In this document: positions 13,025 to 26,999 of the stretch, in pieces
Layout of the letters: the number at the start of each line of letters is the position of its first letter
Numbering within the stretch: the stretch's first letter is position 1
Assembly: GCF_029873635.1 (NCBI RefSeq)
Contig: NC_080420.1
Location: 122,892,719 to 122,956,718 of the forward strand
Direction: 5' to 3'
DNA from: Malania oleifera
Lineage: Eukaryota > Streptophyta > Magnoliopsida > Santalales > Ximeniaceae
Length of the DNA stretch: 64,000 nt
Notes under the pieces: generated by a model
Told to the model about the DNA's origin: nothing
The model's input: only the letters and a program-made list of their open reading frames with translations
The model's database searches: none
Translations under genes and position numbers: made by a program

Positions 13025-13461
13025 TTGTTGGCTATAGATACTGGTGGAGTTTTCCACCCTCACTGCCTTCTGGTTTTAAAAGGGCAGCTTTGGAATCAAG
13101 ATGCTCCAAATTTATGGAGCTGACTTTCATTCCCATTGCCTAACCTAAGATCCTGTTATTGTTTTGACTGCTCTTGCGTCTGATTTGCCCTAGATCTGGA
13201 TTCATGTTAATTTGCGGTTTTGTCTCTTTTTTTTTATTATGTTCAGTCCTTTGTCTCTGTTCTGTTGCCCTCGGAAAATAAAATGAAAAATTCAAATATC
13301 TTTTCCTTTTTTATTTATTTATATATATTTGAAAACATTTCCTTTTTTTTTCTTTCCCTAAAAAATGAAAATCCCAGAGGTCAAATTATGAAGAATTTTC
13401 ATACTACAGTCTCAACATTAACACATGATCATGGCGATTTCTTTGTCAGTTATTTAATTTA

Positions 13462-14506
13462 GGGGAAAATACACTTGCACTCCTCCTAAACTATACCATC
13501 CATTACAAATACACCCTTAAACTTTTAAGGGCGACACTTACACCCCTAGACCATCAAAGGAGTAATGGAGTTGATATTCATTGACTAAAATGATAAAAAT
13601 GTTTAAATACCATTTTATTTTAATTTCATTCAATCTAGTTTGGTAGCTTCTCGACAGCAATAAACCAGCAACCACAACACTGTCTGAATTTTTGTGAAGT
13701 TTCATATATTATTTTATGTTTACTATGTATTAAATGCATTAAATTTTATAAACAAAGAAAAACTTATTTACTTTATCAAGTTTAGATTATTTATTTTATT
13801 AAATATCATAATATGTTTGTTATGTGAATAGGTAAAATTGTAATATATAGTATATGCAATTTTATTAATATATATTGTACCCCCAATGCAATGCAGATAT
13901 AGTATGCTTTTATTTTATAGAATTAATTTTTTAGTTCCTCAAAATTTTCTCTTTTTTATTCTTATAATTCAATTACATTTTTGTCTTTTTAATGTGTTTT
14001 TTTTTGGGGTCATCCAAGACCAAAATATTTTGTTTTTTTTCCCCTTATGGATTTTTGTGTTTTTTTTTATTAGTAATGAGTAAATTGTATTGATCAAAAG
14101 ATATGTACAATATACACTGGGCATACCCAGGCAGAGGGGAAGGCAAGCCCCCACAACAATTGCAAAGCAATAATAAAAAAACAAGCTACAAAATATGAGC
14201 CCTTTGGACCCCTGAGGTGACGCCAGACCGGGAGAGGGTGTGACACTGTGACCGGCATAACAACTCCCTTATGGGCACTTTTGCCTGACTTATATAGTAA
14301 AATTTTTAATGACAATATTCCTTTGGCTTATAAGGGTAATTTTGTCTACAAAAATTATTGATCATTCATGTGCCATACACATTACAATAATCCGTTAGAT
14401 TTAACTATTGTTTGTTTTTTGTGGGGTGTAATTGTCACTTTTAGAAGTTCAAGGATGCATTTGTAGTTAGATGGTATAGTTTAGGGCATATAGGTGTATT
14501 TTCCCC
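13462..14506. mobile_element. MULE-like MITE in the ARF1 leader intron
   Basis: The ends are long imperfect inverted repeats of about 90 bp beginning GGGGAAAATACAC, followed by an 'ACTATACCAT' word whose complement lies at the right end. Flanking 9-bp words (TTTAATTTA at 13453-13461 and ATTTATTTA at 14507-14515) match at 7 of 9 positions, as expected for an old Mutator-type target duplication. No transposase is seen. Removing it restores colinearity with copy A near 11340-11370, which supports the boundaries. A T-run at about 14030-14070 followed by other sequence may mark a further small minus-strand insertion inside. Confidence 0.65.
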
Positions 14507-14722
14507 ATTTATTTATTAATTTGTAGAAATAAGAAAGGAAATTGTTTTTGGATAAAAAAAGAAATTAACTGCAGTGAGGTTTATTAACTTATCAATGCAT
14601 TATTACACGTAACTGTTGTCTGCTGGGAAGTTGACTAGTTTATAGAAGAAATTTCAACCATATGTCCTGCTTATATTTGGTTCATATGCCAGTTGTTGTT
14701 TGTTAATTTTTGTGTGTGTGTG

Positions 14723-14761
<39 letters not shown>

Positions 14762-16017
14762 TTTGATTTTTTGATCAAGGGTTTTGCCTGGGTTATGCTG
14801 GGTTTCGTATCCCCTAGGAACTAATGAATTCTATAAAATTTGTTGAATTCATTCGTGAAACCACAATTTTCTTTGGTTGGAAATACATTGAATCATGGAG
14901 CTGAAATCCTAGTTAACATCTCTTAGAGGACAATTCAGTGGTTAAAATTTAGGGCTTTCTTATTATAGGTCTCAGTTTTGAAGCTTGGAAGGTATGGAAA
15001 AGGATATGAGATAAAAAATCCAAACTGACAAATCATGGGAGGATTAAGTTCGTGATTGCAAATCTGATCAAAATTGATAGGATTTGCTATTGAATTCCAC
15101 TAAATGGAAAAGAGAAGATATTTTGCTAGTCAATCATGTTCCAAACATATGAACTTAATTGAATTCCTCAATTTAAGGTATAGCATATCATGCAGATGAA
15201 TTCATTTATCAGTGAATTCTGCTTAGGAATTTGTTCGCAAAATACTCAATCAAATTTTGGGTGCTTGAGATTGGGGTTTTGTTTTTTTTTTTTGGGGGTG
15301 GGGGGGGGGGGGGTTATGATATATGTAGCCTTGCCTCCACAATTGAAGAGGCTGTTTTCTTTACTCGAATATGTGACCTACTAGTTTTGAGTGTGGCATT
15401 TCTACATTAATTTAAAAAATTTTCCAGAGAACTTGTTGGTTCAAAGTTTGAATGGTACATTGAAAACACAAAAGCCCCTTATGGGAGCCTAATATGTTGA
15501 ACGGATTGACTTGGGTGAAGTTTCCTACATTTACTTTGTCTTGTTTCACAATAGAATTGTGCCATGCGGATTGCGGGAAAAAGACAATTTCATGGGGTGT
15601 TATTGCTAATGGAGCAAGATGAAAAGGATTTAGTGAACTTTGCTTAAGTTGTTCCCCATGTCTAATTGGGTTAATAAAGAGGGCTTTTGTAACTTACAAT
15701 TTAAAAATTGGCCTTTAGTTTGAGAAACAAATATAAATTATAAGGATTCAAAAATTATTTTTTTCTTTTCCTCCCCCCCTTTCTGCATTGTTTCTTCTTG
15801 GTTCTTTTGAGAACTTGTGAACTTATCAAGGAATCCTTCCTTGTGGCGTTCAAATTTTATACCCCCCTTTCTGCATTAGTATTTTCTCTTTTCATCCCTT
15901 CTGCACTTGTATTTTTTATTTTTTCGCTTCCTACATTAGTATTAATGGAAACAGAGTGTGGAAGGTCAGAATTTTTTCATGTATGTTCTATTAGATTTTA
16001 TGATTTTGTTTAGGACG

Positions 16018-16282
16018 GAAAAAGACAATGACCTCCTCTAAAGTTCTAAAAATTCAAAAAACCTTTCCTAAGATTTTAAAAATTCTAGGGACCTACCTTC
16101 CCTAAGGTTTGTAAAAAAAACACAAACCTCCCTTTATATTTTCCAAAACGATAAGTTTTTTGAGGGGAGGTTTGTGCCTTTTTGGTAAACCTGAGGGGAG
16201 ATTTGTGGCATTTTTGAAATCTCAGGGGAGGTTTCTGTCTTTTTGCCAAACCTCAGAGGAGGTGATTGTCTATTGCACATTT
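16018..16282. mobile_element. Foldback MITE in the ARF1 leader intron
   Basis: The left half reads GACAATGACCTCCTCTAA and the right half ends with the complementary GAGGAGGTGATTGTC word. The interior repeats AACCTCCC/GGGAGGTTT units on opposite strands, so the whole piece can fold into a long hairpin. It is absent from leader copy A, consistent with a later insertion. Confidence 0.55.
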
Positions 16283-16488
16283 TTTTTGTGGTACTTAAAC
16301 TACAAGTCTTTCCTAAATAAAATTGATTTATTTATGCATAAAATAGAGAAATAACGAAGTTTCTTTGTTTCCCCAAATCATGTTGTAATCAGTAATGACA
16401 AATGTATTGTTTTTTGTAAATGGGTCTTAATATTTCTTAATAGATCTTATGCATCATGCATGCCTAGCCTCAGAGAGAGCTAATTTAA

Positions 16489-18218
<1,730 letters not shown>

Positions 18219-18450
18219 AAGATGGGTTGATCTTCAAAACGAACTTCTGTGCTTGCAATGCGCATGTCAAGATGGAGATGTCACTGCGTTTGGGGATCCT
18301 TGCTTTCTTATAATTTTGAGAAACAATATGTTTGTCATGACCCATTTTTATTGGTATTATAAAATAGTAGTATCGACTCTTGTTCTTGTAGATTTTGGGG
18401 CTATTCATGTAAGTTGCTGCATGTTTGACACATTTGATGGGTACTACTAG
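18219..18450 (+). other. Probable ARF1 3' UTR
   Basis: Sequence after the stop codon, to the region where local base composition becomes AT-rich again. The end is not determined from the sequence. Confidence 0.4.
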
Positions 18451-19667
18451 TTCAACATAATATATTGGTTGAATGATAATGAGTTTCTTTGATTCAATAG
18501 AACCAAAATTGAGCCACAGAGTATTTGGTGCACTCCATGGAAATATGAAAGGTAGGGATGAGAAAGGAAACGTGTGTTTGTTCTTAGTTCTCCATTACCT
18601 TAAAAAAAGTTGCATAAAAAGAAAAACAAGCATTAAAATCTTTCATGTGCTAGGAGGTTGCTGTGGGTGAATGGGTTTGGGTGGGAAGAGGATCATTCAA
18701 GGTGGAGAGTGGAGAGTGGAGAGTGGAGTGCTGGTAGAGAGGTGAAGAGCCCAACTCTATGATTTGTGAAGTTCTTCAATATATGTTGTAACTAAGTTGA
18801 GTTTTCTGCTCAATGAATTGTTAGTCCAATTTTATTTTTGAAATTTGAGTTTTTGGCCTAATTTTTGTGCAACCTGAGTGGTTTAGATGTTCGAATAATT
18901 CATTTAATGTGTCTGTGAACTTTAGTAGTTTCTTTTAAGAAAAGAGAGTGGATGGTAACTCTTGTATGTGCACAGATTAAGCTCTTGAATCAATTCATGC
19001 CCACACATGCTCACAAGGGCTCTCGCTGTGACAATCATTTTGGTAAATTTGGGTACATGAGAGGCTACAGTTTATAACTGAGCAATGGCCAGAGTTGAAG
19101 TGTAAGAAGAGTTGTCTTGACGAGACACTATTAGAACCTAAATCAACTCAATGATGATAGTCATCAAACAAGAATATGAGAGAAAAAAATAAAGATGACG
19201 CATATTAATGTTCTTGAGATTTGGCTTTAATCTTGTACGCTATGTCCCAAGAAAATTCATAAGACACCTTTTATAGGGGAAAACTATGATTTCAATATGC
19301 CAAAGCAAATAATATTTCTTTAGAATTGGGTTAAGATTATTATGTTTGATATCTGAGTTATCCTGTGAAAATTGGCATGTGGGTGGATCTTACACAAATG
19401 TGTAAATTAGATATAAATGTGTAGACTACTCAGATGAAGACATTAGAAATTAAATGATAACTTGATTTTTTCTAGAAAGTATACTCTAATAAATTTTTTT
19501 TGTTTGTTCAACTTCCAGAAATTTTGAATTTGCCATTGGGCACAGGTAGTTCATTTTTTTTATATGGTTTTGGTCTTAGTGAAAAAATCTCACAATTATG
19601 AAAAAATTAAATCATGCTTTGAGGAACTAGGGTTTCTTGATAAGAATAAAAGAAGTGCTTTCCAACT
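18451..19667. other. Intergenic region with a short GGAGAGT repeat
   Basis: No gene recognised. A small GTGGAGA tandem repeat lies at about 18703-18729. The remainder is AT-rich unique-looking sequence. Confidence 0.4.
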
Positions 19668-20326
19668 TCATGGTGACTTTGATACACATAAGTGAATATT
19701 AACTTGACCCAAAAAATTTAAGTCTATTAAATTTTGGGTCCAACCATGTATACAAACACTCAACTTTTACTCTATTTTTTCAATGTGGGATAAACTGGCA
19801 AGTGAAATTCTAAATAATCTTCCCACTTATGAGTTCCAACCACTTTCCATCTTGATCATTCTATGCATTTGATTTGACCTCTCCTCCTTGAATAGAAACT
19901 GTCTTCCTTGTGCGAGTAAGCCCAAATTTCCAACATTTGCTCAAGTGAGTCTTATTCCTGTGCCTTAGGTGTTTCAAATTGCATTTCACGTGCCTTCAAA
20001 CCAATCCTACCTCTCATATCTTGATAATATTCGGATCCATCTTCTAGACCTAGATGATCTTTATTAGCTTCAGTCATACACTTGATCTTCCAATTATTAG
20101 CACACCAGGAGAATTAGTTTCACACCTAGACTTTACGATATTGCTCACTTAGTCTTACAATCCATCAGCTCTGATACCACTTGTTGGTGAGTCTTGATAT
20201 ACATAGGTGAACACTAATTTGATCTAAAAGTTTAAACATATTGGATCTTTAGGCGTAATCATGTATATAAGCACCCACTTTCACCCTTTTTTTTAAAATA
20301 TGGGACAAACTAACAAGTAGAATTCT
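19668..20326 (-). mobile_element. TRIM (miniature LTR retrotransposon)
   Basis: Two direct repeats of about 145 bp (19668-19811 and 20182-20326) flank about 370 bp of non-coding DNA. On the minus strand the right repeat ends CTCACCAACA and is followed two bases later by TGGTATCAGAGC (20168-20179 complement), the standard initiator-tRNA-Met primer-binding site. Size, repeat length and PBS fit a TRIM. The two repeats differ at many positions, so it is old. Confidence 0.75.
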
Positions 20327-21533
20327 TTACGGTTTCTTCTTCTTATGTGGGAATGTAATGATGATCATGATGGTGATGGTGCTTGTTTCAAAAATCTTAA
20401 TTCGTTTTGATTTTGGTTGAAGAGCTCTTAAAAATGATTTGTTAAAACTTTCTCTCTATAAAAAAATAATGCTGATTATTAATATATATAATTTTAAATT
20501 ATAATCATTTATTTAATCTCATTAATTTTCCAAAATGGCTCAAGTGCTCTTAAAGGCAGCAATGAAAGAGCTAGCAAGTGGATTCAATAGTTAAAATTTA
20601 AAACTTTAATGTCAAAGATTTTAGATTCTCAAATATTATGAGAACATAAAAGGAAATATGAGATTGAAAATAGACTTAAAAAGAAAGACAAAATTGAAAA
20701 TGAACTTAAAAGAAATATGAAATTGAAAATGAAAAATGAGATTGAAAATAGACTACTTCCTATAACCCAAACTTTCTTTTCTTTTTTTAGAAAGGACGAT
20801 GACTCCAATTATTTATTGATATACTCTCACTTTTGACGGAGAAATATCATGATTACAAGACAAGTATTGAGAGATTACAAATAAAATAGACATTAAAGGC
20901 CTCTCGAAAACAACACCAACAAACAACCAAAATAGGATTACAAATCCAAACCAAGTTATATAAGAAACAAATCTAAACAGTCTTAGCAAAAAACAAACAT
21001 AAAAAAATAAACTAAAATAAAAAAATCTAAACCAACCAAACAAAAATCAAAAGGATGATTTAATGACGAAAGGAAGTGAGACTTAAACTTAGCGAACCTC
21101 CATCTCCGGAAAAAAAGATTCATTTCAGATTTCATAAGAGCATCAAAATGAGTCGGAAACATGGGAATTCTTATATATATTTCAGAATTTTACAGCAGCA
21201 TCAATATATATTTTTAAATTAATCTTCTTTCTCTTTGGAAACCCCTTTGCATAGGTCAAACAACATTAGGAAAAAATAAAATAAATAAAAACATAAATTT
21301 AGAATGAACTCTCTCTCTCTTTCTCTCTATTTTTTTTTAAACCCTTTCAGTCAAGCTGAGAATAAAGAAACCCAAACAAAACTTGGGTTTATGTAACAAG
21401 CTGAGAGGCAATGAGGGCAGAGCATAGCATGGCATATATATATATATATATTCAACAAACACATTGAATTTGATTTTGATTGACCATTCACTAGCCTTAA
21501 CTTCACTTCTTAATATATTTTCCCTAATTTAAT
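20327..21533. other. Intergenic region downstream of the WAT1-like gene
   Basis: AT-rich with TA and CT short runs (about 21436-21451 and 21310-21328). A T-run at 20774-20787 next to non-AT sequence to about 21060 could be a truncated LINE 3' end on the minus strand, but no coding remnant supports it. Confidence 0.35.
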
Positions 21534-24500
21534 TTAACTTGCAGCATGTGCTTTCTCATTTAAACCCATACTCACTTGCCTCTCCAAGTCCTCTAGCTTC
21601 TTCCCTCCCTTGCCTTCTTCCATCTGTTGATCATCACCCTCTGGTGAAGCTATCTCCTTCTCCTTTCCCCATAGAACAGCATAGAGCCCACCCACAATCA
21701 GAAGAGACCCTACAACACTGATCATTCAACCACACAATGCACCATTTCAGTAGAGCACATATGATGAAATGACACACTCCTTTTGCTACAGAAGACACTA
21801 ACCTCGCCAGGATTCAAAAAATTTACATATTTACATACCTTCCTAAGATTCCGAAAATCTTACTTACAATCTTTCCTCGTTTGATTTTTGAGACACTTAT
21901 AAAATTTAAGATTTTTAAGATTTAGGGTTTCTGCCTCGAGATTTTGGCCTGAATTGTACAAAATATGTCCTCAAATTTTTTTTCTTTTTGCCAAGTATAA
22001 GAAAATGTTTTTATCTTTCTAATAAACCTAAGGGGGGCTTATAGAATTTTTGAAAACTAGTAGAAGGTTTTTGAAACCTTAGAGATAAAGTCTCTATCTG
22101 GGGAGGTCAATGTTTTATATCCTTGTTTCTATTTTTTGGCTGTTGGGTTATGATATGAGTGTTTTCTTCCTTGTAAGATGAAATAAGTTAGGGGATAAGC
22201 AAATACGAAAAGGGGAAGGAGCGATTTCGGTACGCACGTTCCAACGTATAACTTTTCTTGGAGAAGAGCCCAGCTGAGAATGGCCACAATCACAAGCAAC
22301 AAGGGGCTGAACACAGAGACAAAGAGGGGGCCTTTCCTTTGTATGCACCAGCTCATGAGGCAAAATGCTAGAGCAGAACCCACAAGTGCCTGAAATCATT
22401 TAGTAAATGTGATTAATTCTTCTACAAGTGAGACCTACTACATTGATTCCCAGCGGGAAAAATGGAAATCCTCTTTGCATTTTTGTATTTGTGATGCTTA
22501 CCGCATAAAGAGAAGCAACGAGTCTTATGCCGGAGCTCAGTGACCAAGCAGACAGGTCGCGTTCCGCGCAGGCGCCGATGACCAAGCACTGTATGCTGGC
22601 CATGAAACACATAATTGCTGAGCTAGTGTAAGGAGCTGCAAACTTCTCACTCACCCTTGCCTGGAATTACCATTCCCATTCATCAGTAGAAAACTATGAA
22701 TGCAACAACACATTTAGTAAGTAAGAATGAAATTAAATTTATCACTTGATTTTGTCTCCCCCAGTTCAAATTTTCGTTGGATTACATTTTGCAAATCAAA
22801 CGCGATGCAAATGGGTATCTCAAGATCTTTTCAGATGAGACTTCTTTTAAGCAAAAGTGAAGAAAAGTTATTATGTAGATAGAATGCACTTTACCTGGAT
22901 TATGAACCAAGCTGCCCAAGCTACACAGCTAGTGATCACAAGAAATGGACCCAAGATGAAATTTCCTTGACTGCTGGCACTCGTTTTACTAATTCCATCA
23001 GCTAGTTTCCAGTGAATGTGGGATTCACCTATGCCAATGGTTCCTCCATGGTAAAATGACAGCAGCATTGCACCGCCTACGCAAACTATTGTCCCAAACA
23101 CCTTAGCTTGCCCTGCCCTGCTCCTTAGTCTTGCAGTTTCCAGCCTGTTTGCCAAACATGGGCATTTGCAGAGAAAATTCAAGAGTTGGAAATGAAAACA
23201 AACAAAGAGAGAGAGAAGGAAACAGAACACGAATTCGCGCAGTGCCTGAAAGGGACGGCGAGGATGAAAGTTACTGCAGGGAGTGTGTTGCTCAGTGCAC
23301 AAGCAATCGTCGGGGTGGAATTTTTTAGCCCAATGAAGTAAAATATCTGGTTCGAGGTTGCCCTGCACATAGAAAAGTACCGGAAAGCATTAAAATCTGT
23401 TTGCGACACAAAAATAGATAGACAGAATGTGGAGAATTAAGCACTTGCCCCAAAATGGAACATAAGAAAATTTGGAACAGAATAGACTTGGTGATCTTCG
23501 GTCTCGTTTTTCTGCAAACAGAGAGGGAGAATTATATCAGACTTGGCTTGGAGAAACTATGCCGCAGATAAAAAAAATATAAGCAAATCCGAAATGAAAT
23601 TTTACTAAAAAATGATAGTATATTCACACACACACACACACACACATTTATATATATACATAAATTTTTTTCTATTTTCTGACAATTCAGAGTATTAATT
23701 TCATCTGAGAAGGTCCAAAAAATGAGATGGTGTGCATACATTCTATGCTTCCAGCTCATCTGATTTAAATAGAACATTTAATAACACACAGAGTTGAGTT
23801 AATTTGTCCTGACATAATTTTTTCCAAGAACTCTAGAAGCAACCTCTGCCTTGGCCCTTGTAGATTGAGTGTGTGAACAAAAGTGGAAAATCCCAAATCA
23901 AGTCAAGCAAGTTTTCCTAGAATAGATTTTCCCAGAAATATCTCTCAAGTTACAGAAAAACAGGATTCTCTTCTGAGAAAAAAACAAAGGCGAGTTTGTG
24001 CTAAATCTGTTCTGTTCACTAGGCCCAAACAGTTCTATGATTTGAGGGCTTCAGGATTTACCTATGATTAAAAAACATAAGGGTTATCATCATTTGATTC
24101 GATTCAATTTGCTGATTTTTTTGTCCTCCGGATCGGTTAAATGAATCCTTTTTTTCATCATTTAACTCATATTAGCTTCAGGTCATTAGTTCAAACTTCA
24201 AAACCCAGAGTAGAAAATCAAAAAATGGAAAAAGAAGGTTCAAGATTCTCATTTCTTGGTGAAAAATGAAACTTAACCAACGGAGATATTTTTGGGAACT
24301 TGGGTTTATAATTTCTTTCCGGTTAAAGAATTCCAAGAACTTGAAATGAATCAACCCCTGCATATTAATTACAGTATGAAGAACATTAGTCACATTTTCT
24401 GCCATCATTTGATTCAAAACATACTTATAAATTATATTAACTTGAAAAAATTACACTGAATTTAAAATTTTTTCTTTGGGAGTTGGGATTTTCATCAGCA

Positions 24501-25075
24501 GAGAGAGCCTTCTGCATACCCAATAGAGTTATTTCCTCGTTATGTGCAGAAAAAAATGACAGAATTAACTTTCTCTGGAAACTAACAAGCCGCCTGGACT
24601 TACCCATTTCCCCATATGAAAAGAAATCAATGCTGCCGGGGAGAGGTCAAAAGACTCAAAACATTAAACATTAAACATTAAACATTAAAACAAAAATGAA
24701 ATTCAACTGAAAAAACAATGCAGAAGTTCTGTAACAAGATTTGATGAACAGTCACACACACATACATACATCCCACATACGTACATGGTCACATGCCATG
24801 CATGCATGCATACATACATAATGTATGTATGTTTGTATGGATGGATGGATGGATGGTATTTGAATCTGTTACCTTTCCAAGAAATAAGCCAAGGGAACGA
24901 TGGCAACAGTGGCGAACAGCTGGCGGTAAGCGACGAGGACAAAAGGGTTCATGCCGGAATCCATGGCCAGCTTGGAGATTATGTTCATTCCGGCGAACCC
25001 CACCTGCACAAGAACCATGGCCAAGAACGGCAAGAAATCTCCACCTCCACCTCCGCCGCCACCGCCGCCGGCCAT
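21534..25075 (-). CDS. WAT1-related (EamA/DMT) transporter, At1g09380-like
   Basis: Seven minus-strand exons: 25075-24873, 23511-23449, 23362-23246, 23144-22895, 22660-22502, 22389-22238, 21717-21534 (stop TAA), giving 375 aa. It is a plant drug/metabolite transporter family protein with two EamA repeats and about ten predicted membrane helices. WAT1 itself exports auxin from the vacuole, but this subfamily's substrate is not known to me. It begins with a Gly-rich N-terminus (MA then ten Gly), then [19 protein letters not shown]. Family blocks follow: [56 protein letters not shown]-type, [13 protein letters not shown] and [10 protein letters not shown]. The tail is charged. Introns after exons 2 and 3 use GC donors; both choices keep family spacing. 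The start is the only ATG ahead of helix 1. It looks intact. Confidence 0.92.
21780..22115. mobile_element. Possible foldback MITE in the last intron of the WAT1-like gene
   Basis: The left side has ACCTCGCCAGGATT and ACCTTCCTAAGATT words, and the right side has TAAGGGGGG and TGGGGAGGTCAATG words that are partly complementary. It resembles the foldback MITE at 16018-16282. Ends are degraded and no target duplication is clear. Confidence 0.4.
23625..23646. repeat. (CA)n microsatellite in intron 1 of the WAT1-like gene
   Basis: About eleven CA units, followed by a short TA-rich run. Confidence 0.9.
24655..24860. repeat. Cluster of simple repeats in intron 1 of the WAT1-like gene
   Basis: Successive short arrays: ACATTAA (about 24659-24688), CATA/ACAC runs, GCAT, and GGAT units (about 24837-24856). 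They lie just downstream of exon 1 in the gene's direction. Confidence 0.85.
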
Positions 25076-25139
25076 AGTTCTTGCGTCTAATTACTATGTA
25101 AGTAGTGCTAATACTACTGCTCTACTACTGAACTTGAAA

Positions 25140-25142
<3 letters not shown>

Positions 25143-25194
<52 letters not shown>
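25143..25194. repeat. (GA)26 microsatellite in the WAT1-like 5' UTR
   Basis: An uninterrupted GA run of 52 bp on the plus strand, so (TC)26 on the gene's sense strand. It lies between the predicted transcription start and the start codon. Confidence 0.95.
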
Positions 25195-25197
<3 letters not shown>

Positions 25198-25220
25198 AGA
25201 GAGAATGAGAGTGATGGCCG

Positions 25221-25228
25221 TATTTATA
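25221..25228 (-). promoter_or_regulatory. TATA box of the WAT1-like gene
   Basis: TATAAATA on the minus strand, about 146 bp upstream of the ATG. A start site about 30 bp downstream would fall at the edge of the (TC)26 run. Confidence 0.65.
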
Positions 25229-26167
25229 GGCGAGAGAGCCAGAACGCCTTAAAAAAATTTCGTAAAGGAATAACTATATAATTAATTAGTATTATATATA
25301 TTATAAGAACAAAAATATAAATAAAAACTGAACAATTAATTAGCCATTTTTTTTATTTTAAACATTTTAAAATGGTAGACCCAGTGTGAAGCTCTAATAA
25401 ACCCAAAAAAAATCAAGAATACCTAATTAGTTTACATGAGTATTAATTTTAGTGATAAGGTAACTAATAAAGTCGGAGAATTGTTGTAAACAAATTTGTA
25501 ACAAACGACAAAGTCGAAGAAATTTTTTTACAAATTTTATACATGTGTGGATTTACTCACTCTTATGAGAAAGCATGCGTTTATATACATTCACCTTTAG
25601 CAGATAACAAGGTAAACGATAAAGTCGGAGAATTCCTATACAGTGTATATGAGTGTGCAAAACAACAAAGTCGGAGAATTTCTTTAAACGAATGTGTACT
25701 AAATTGTCGTTTTGTAAATAGATATTTATAAGACTTATTCTAGTTTGAACTGAATGTTTAAATTATGTTTTTTCTACTCCTCAAATTTAAATCCTTTTAT
25801 CATAAGCACTATATAGAATTCTTTTTCCAAAAATGCTACACATACCTCCTAAATATCACATTCTTATTTATCAATTATTTTGTACCTTTTTTTGATGACC
25901 CAAAACTCTTACATAGGCAAGCTCTTCCCACACACTCTTATTTATCTATTTTTTTGTACATTTTATTTTCATTACTTAGAACTCTTACTTGGGCGAGCTC
26001 CACGGATCCACTAAACTCGAACCAAACTGAAGGGATGAAAATATTGTCGTCCGCCCGTTGACGCATCCCGGTAATTCTTAACATATTCAAACTCGAAACC
26101 TTTAAACTTTATCAAATAAAACATCCCTTAATTTTTAATTTATGCATAAAAATAATTAAGGGCACAT

Positions 26168-26204
<37 letters not shown>

Positions 26205-26341
26205 AAAAAGAATAATAAAAAAATGAGGAGTGTATTGAGATAGAAGTCCCATATGAATTCAAAGAAAAGGCAGAGAAACCGTAAGGTTGCTTGCTTGCTT
26301 GCAATACTTGGACGTCTGCATGCAGAGACTCATAAATTAAA
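25229..26341. other. Intergenic AT-rich region
   Basis: No gene. The word AAGTCGGAGAAtt recurs at about 25470, 25625 and 25669, with a variant near 25511, suggesting an old degenerate tandem repeat. A (TA)n microsatellite lies at 26171-26201. Confidence 0.45.
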
Positions 26342-26720
26342 GTGCCCTTAAAAGCTGGGACTCCCCCATCGTCCATTTTCTTCTTTTCAGCTTTAGGGCT
26401 TTTCTCAAGCAAACAAACACGCCCTTCCTTCTATGGGCACTCCACCCTACATAACGGATCGGGCCCCACGCGGATCCTGCCGTTGCTAGGATCTGACCGT
26501 TCACATCTCACCCTTCCATCTCATCCCCCTGCATGCCTCATCTGGGCTCTCGCCACGTGGCGACCCGCGATCCAGTCCAGGGGCTGTTTGTGGGCACTGT
26601 GCCATTTTAAGACGAGAGGGAGTGGAGAGGCGGTGGTCTGGGGAGGAGTGAGGGCGGTGCTCCGCCGCCGGCGCTTGCATTTGCTTCCCTCTGCAGCCGC
26701 AGTGGTGGTGCTTTAATGAT
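26342..26720. other. GC-rich island with a perfect G-box, no gene identified
   Basis: This stretch is much more GC-rich than its surroundings and includes GCCACGTGGC (26552-26561), a palindromic G-box/ABRE-type site, and a GCCGCCGGCG block near 26664. Open frames here do not resemble a known protein. It may be a promoter or UTR left from a lost or unrecognised gene. Confidence 0.4.
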
Positions 26721-26999
26721 GGGAGATTTTGGAACCTAGCAATATTGATCAGATGAAAGTTGTAACCCAAAAAATCTTAATCTTACGCTAGAAGATCTTG
26801 TAATATATACAAAATCGGAGTTAAAGTAGATCTCACCTCGCACATAATGTGATGCGTGCAAAATAATATTTATATTTTTTTAACTACTTTTTAATTTTAT
26901 AATTACATCACTAACATAACAAAACTATAATAAATTTTTTTTTTTTATAAATTTTATGTGATGGTTGTGCTACGATTAAAACATTTACATCATGCATTC

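Noticed and set aside
19668-20326. Cassandra-type TRIM with 5S rRNA sequence
   Set aside because: No 5S-like internal promoter words were found in the repeats.
24785-25208. Plus-strand open frames over exon 1 and the GA run of the WAT1-like gene
   Set aside because: They are antisense shadows of exon 1 and of simple repeats.
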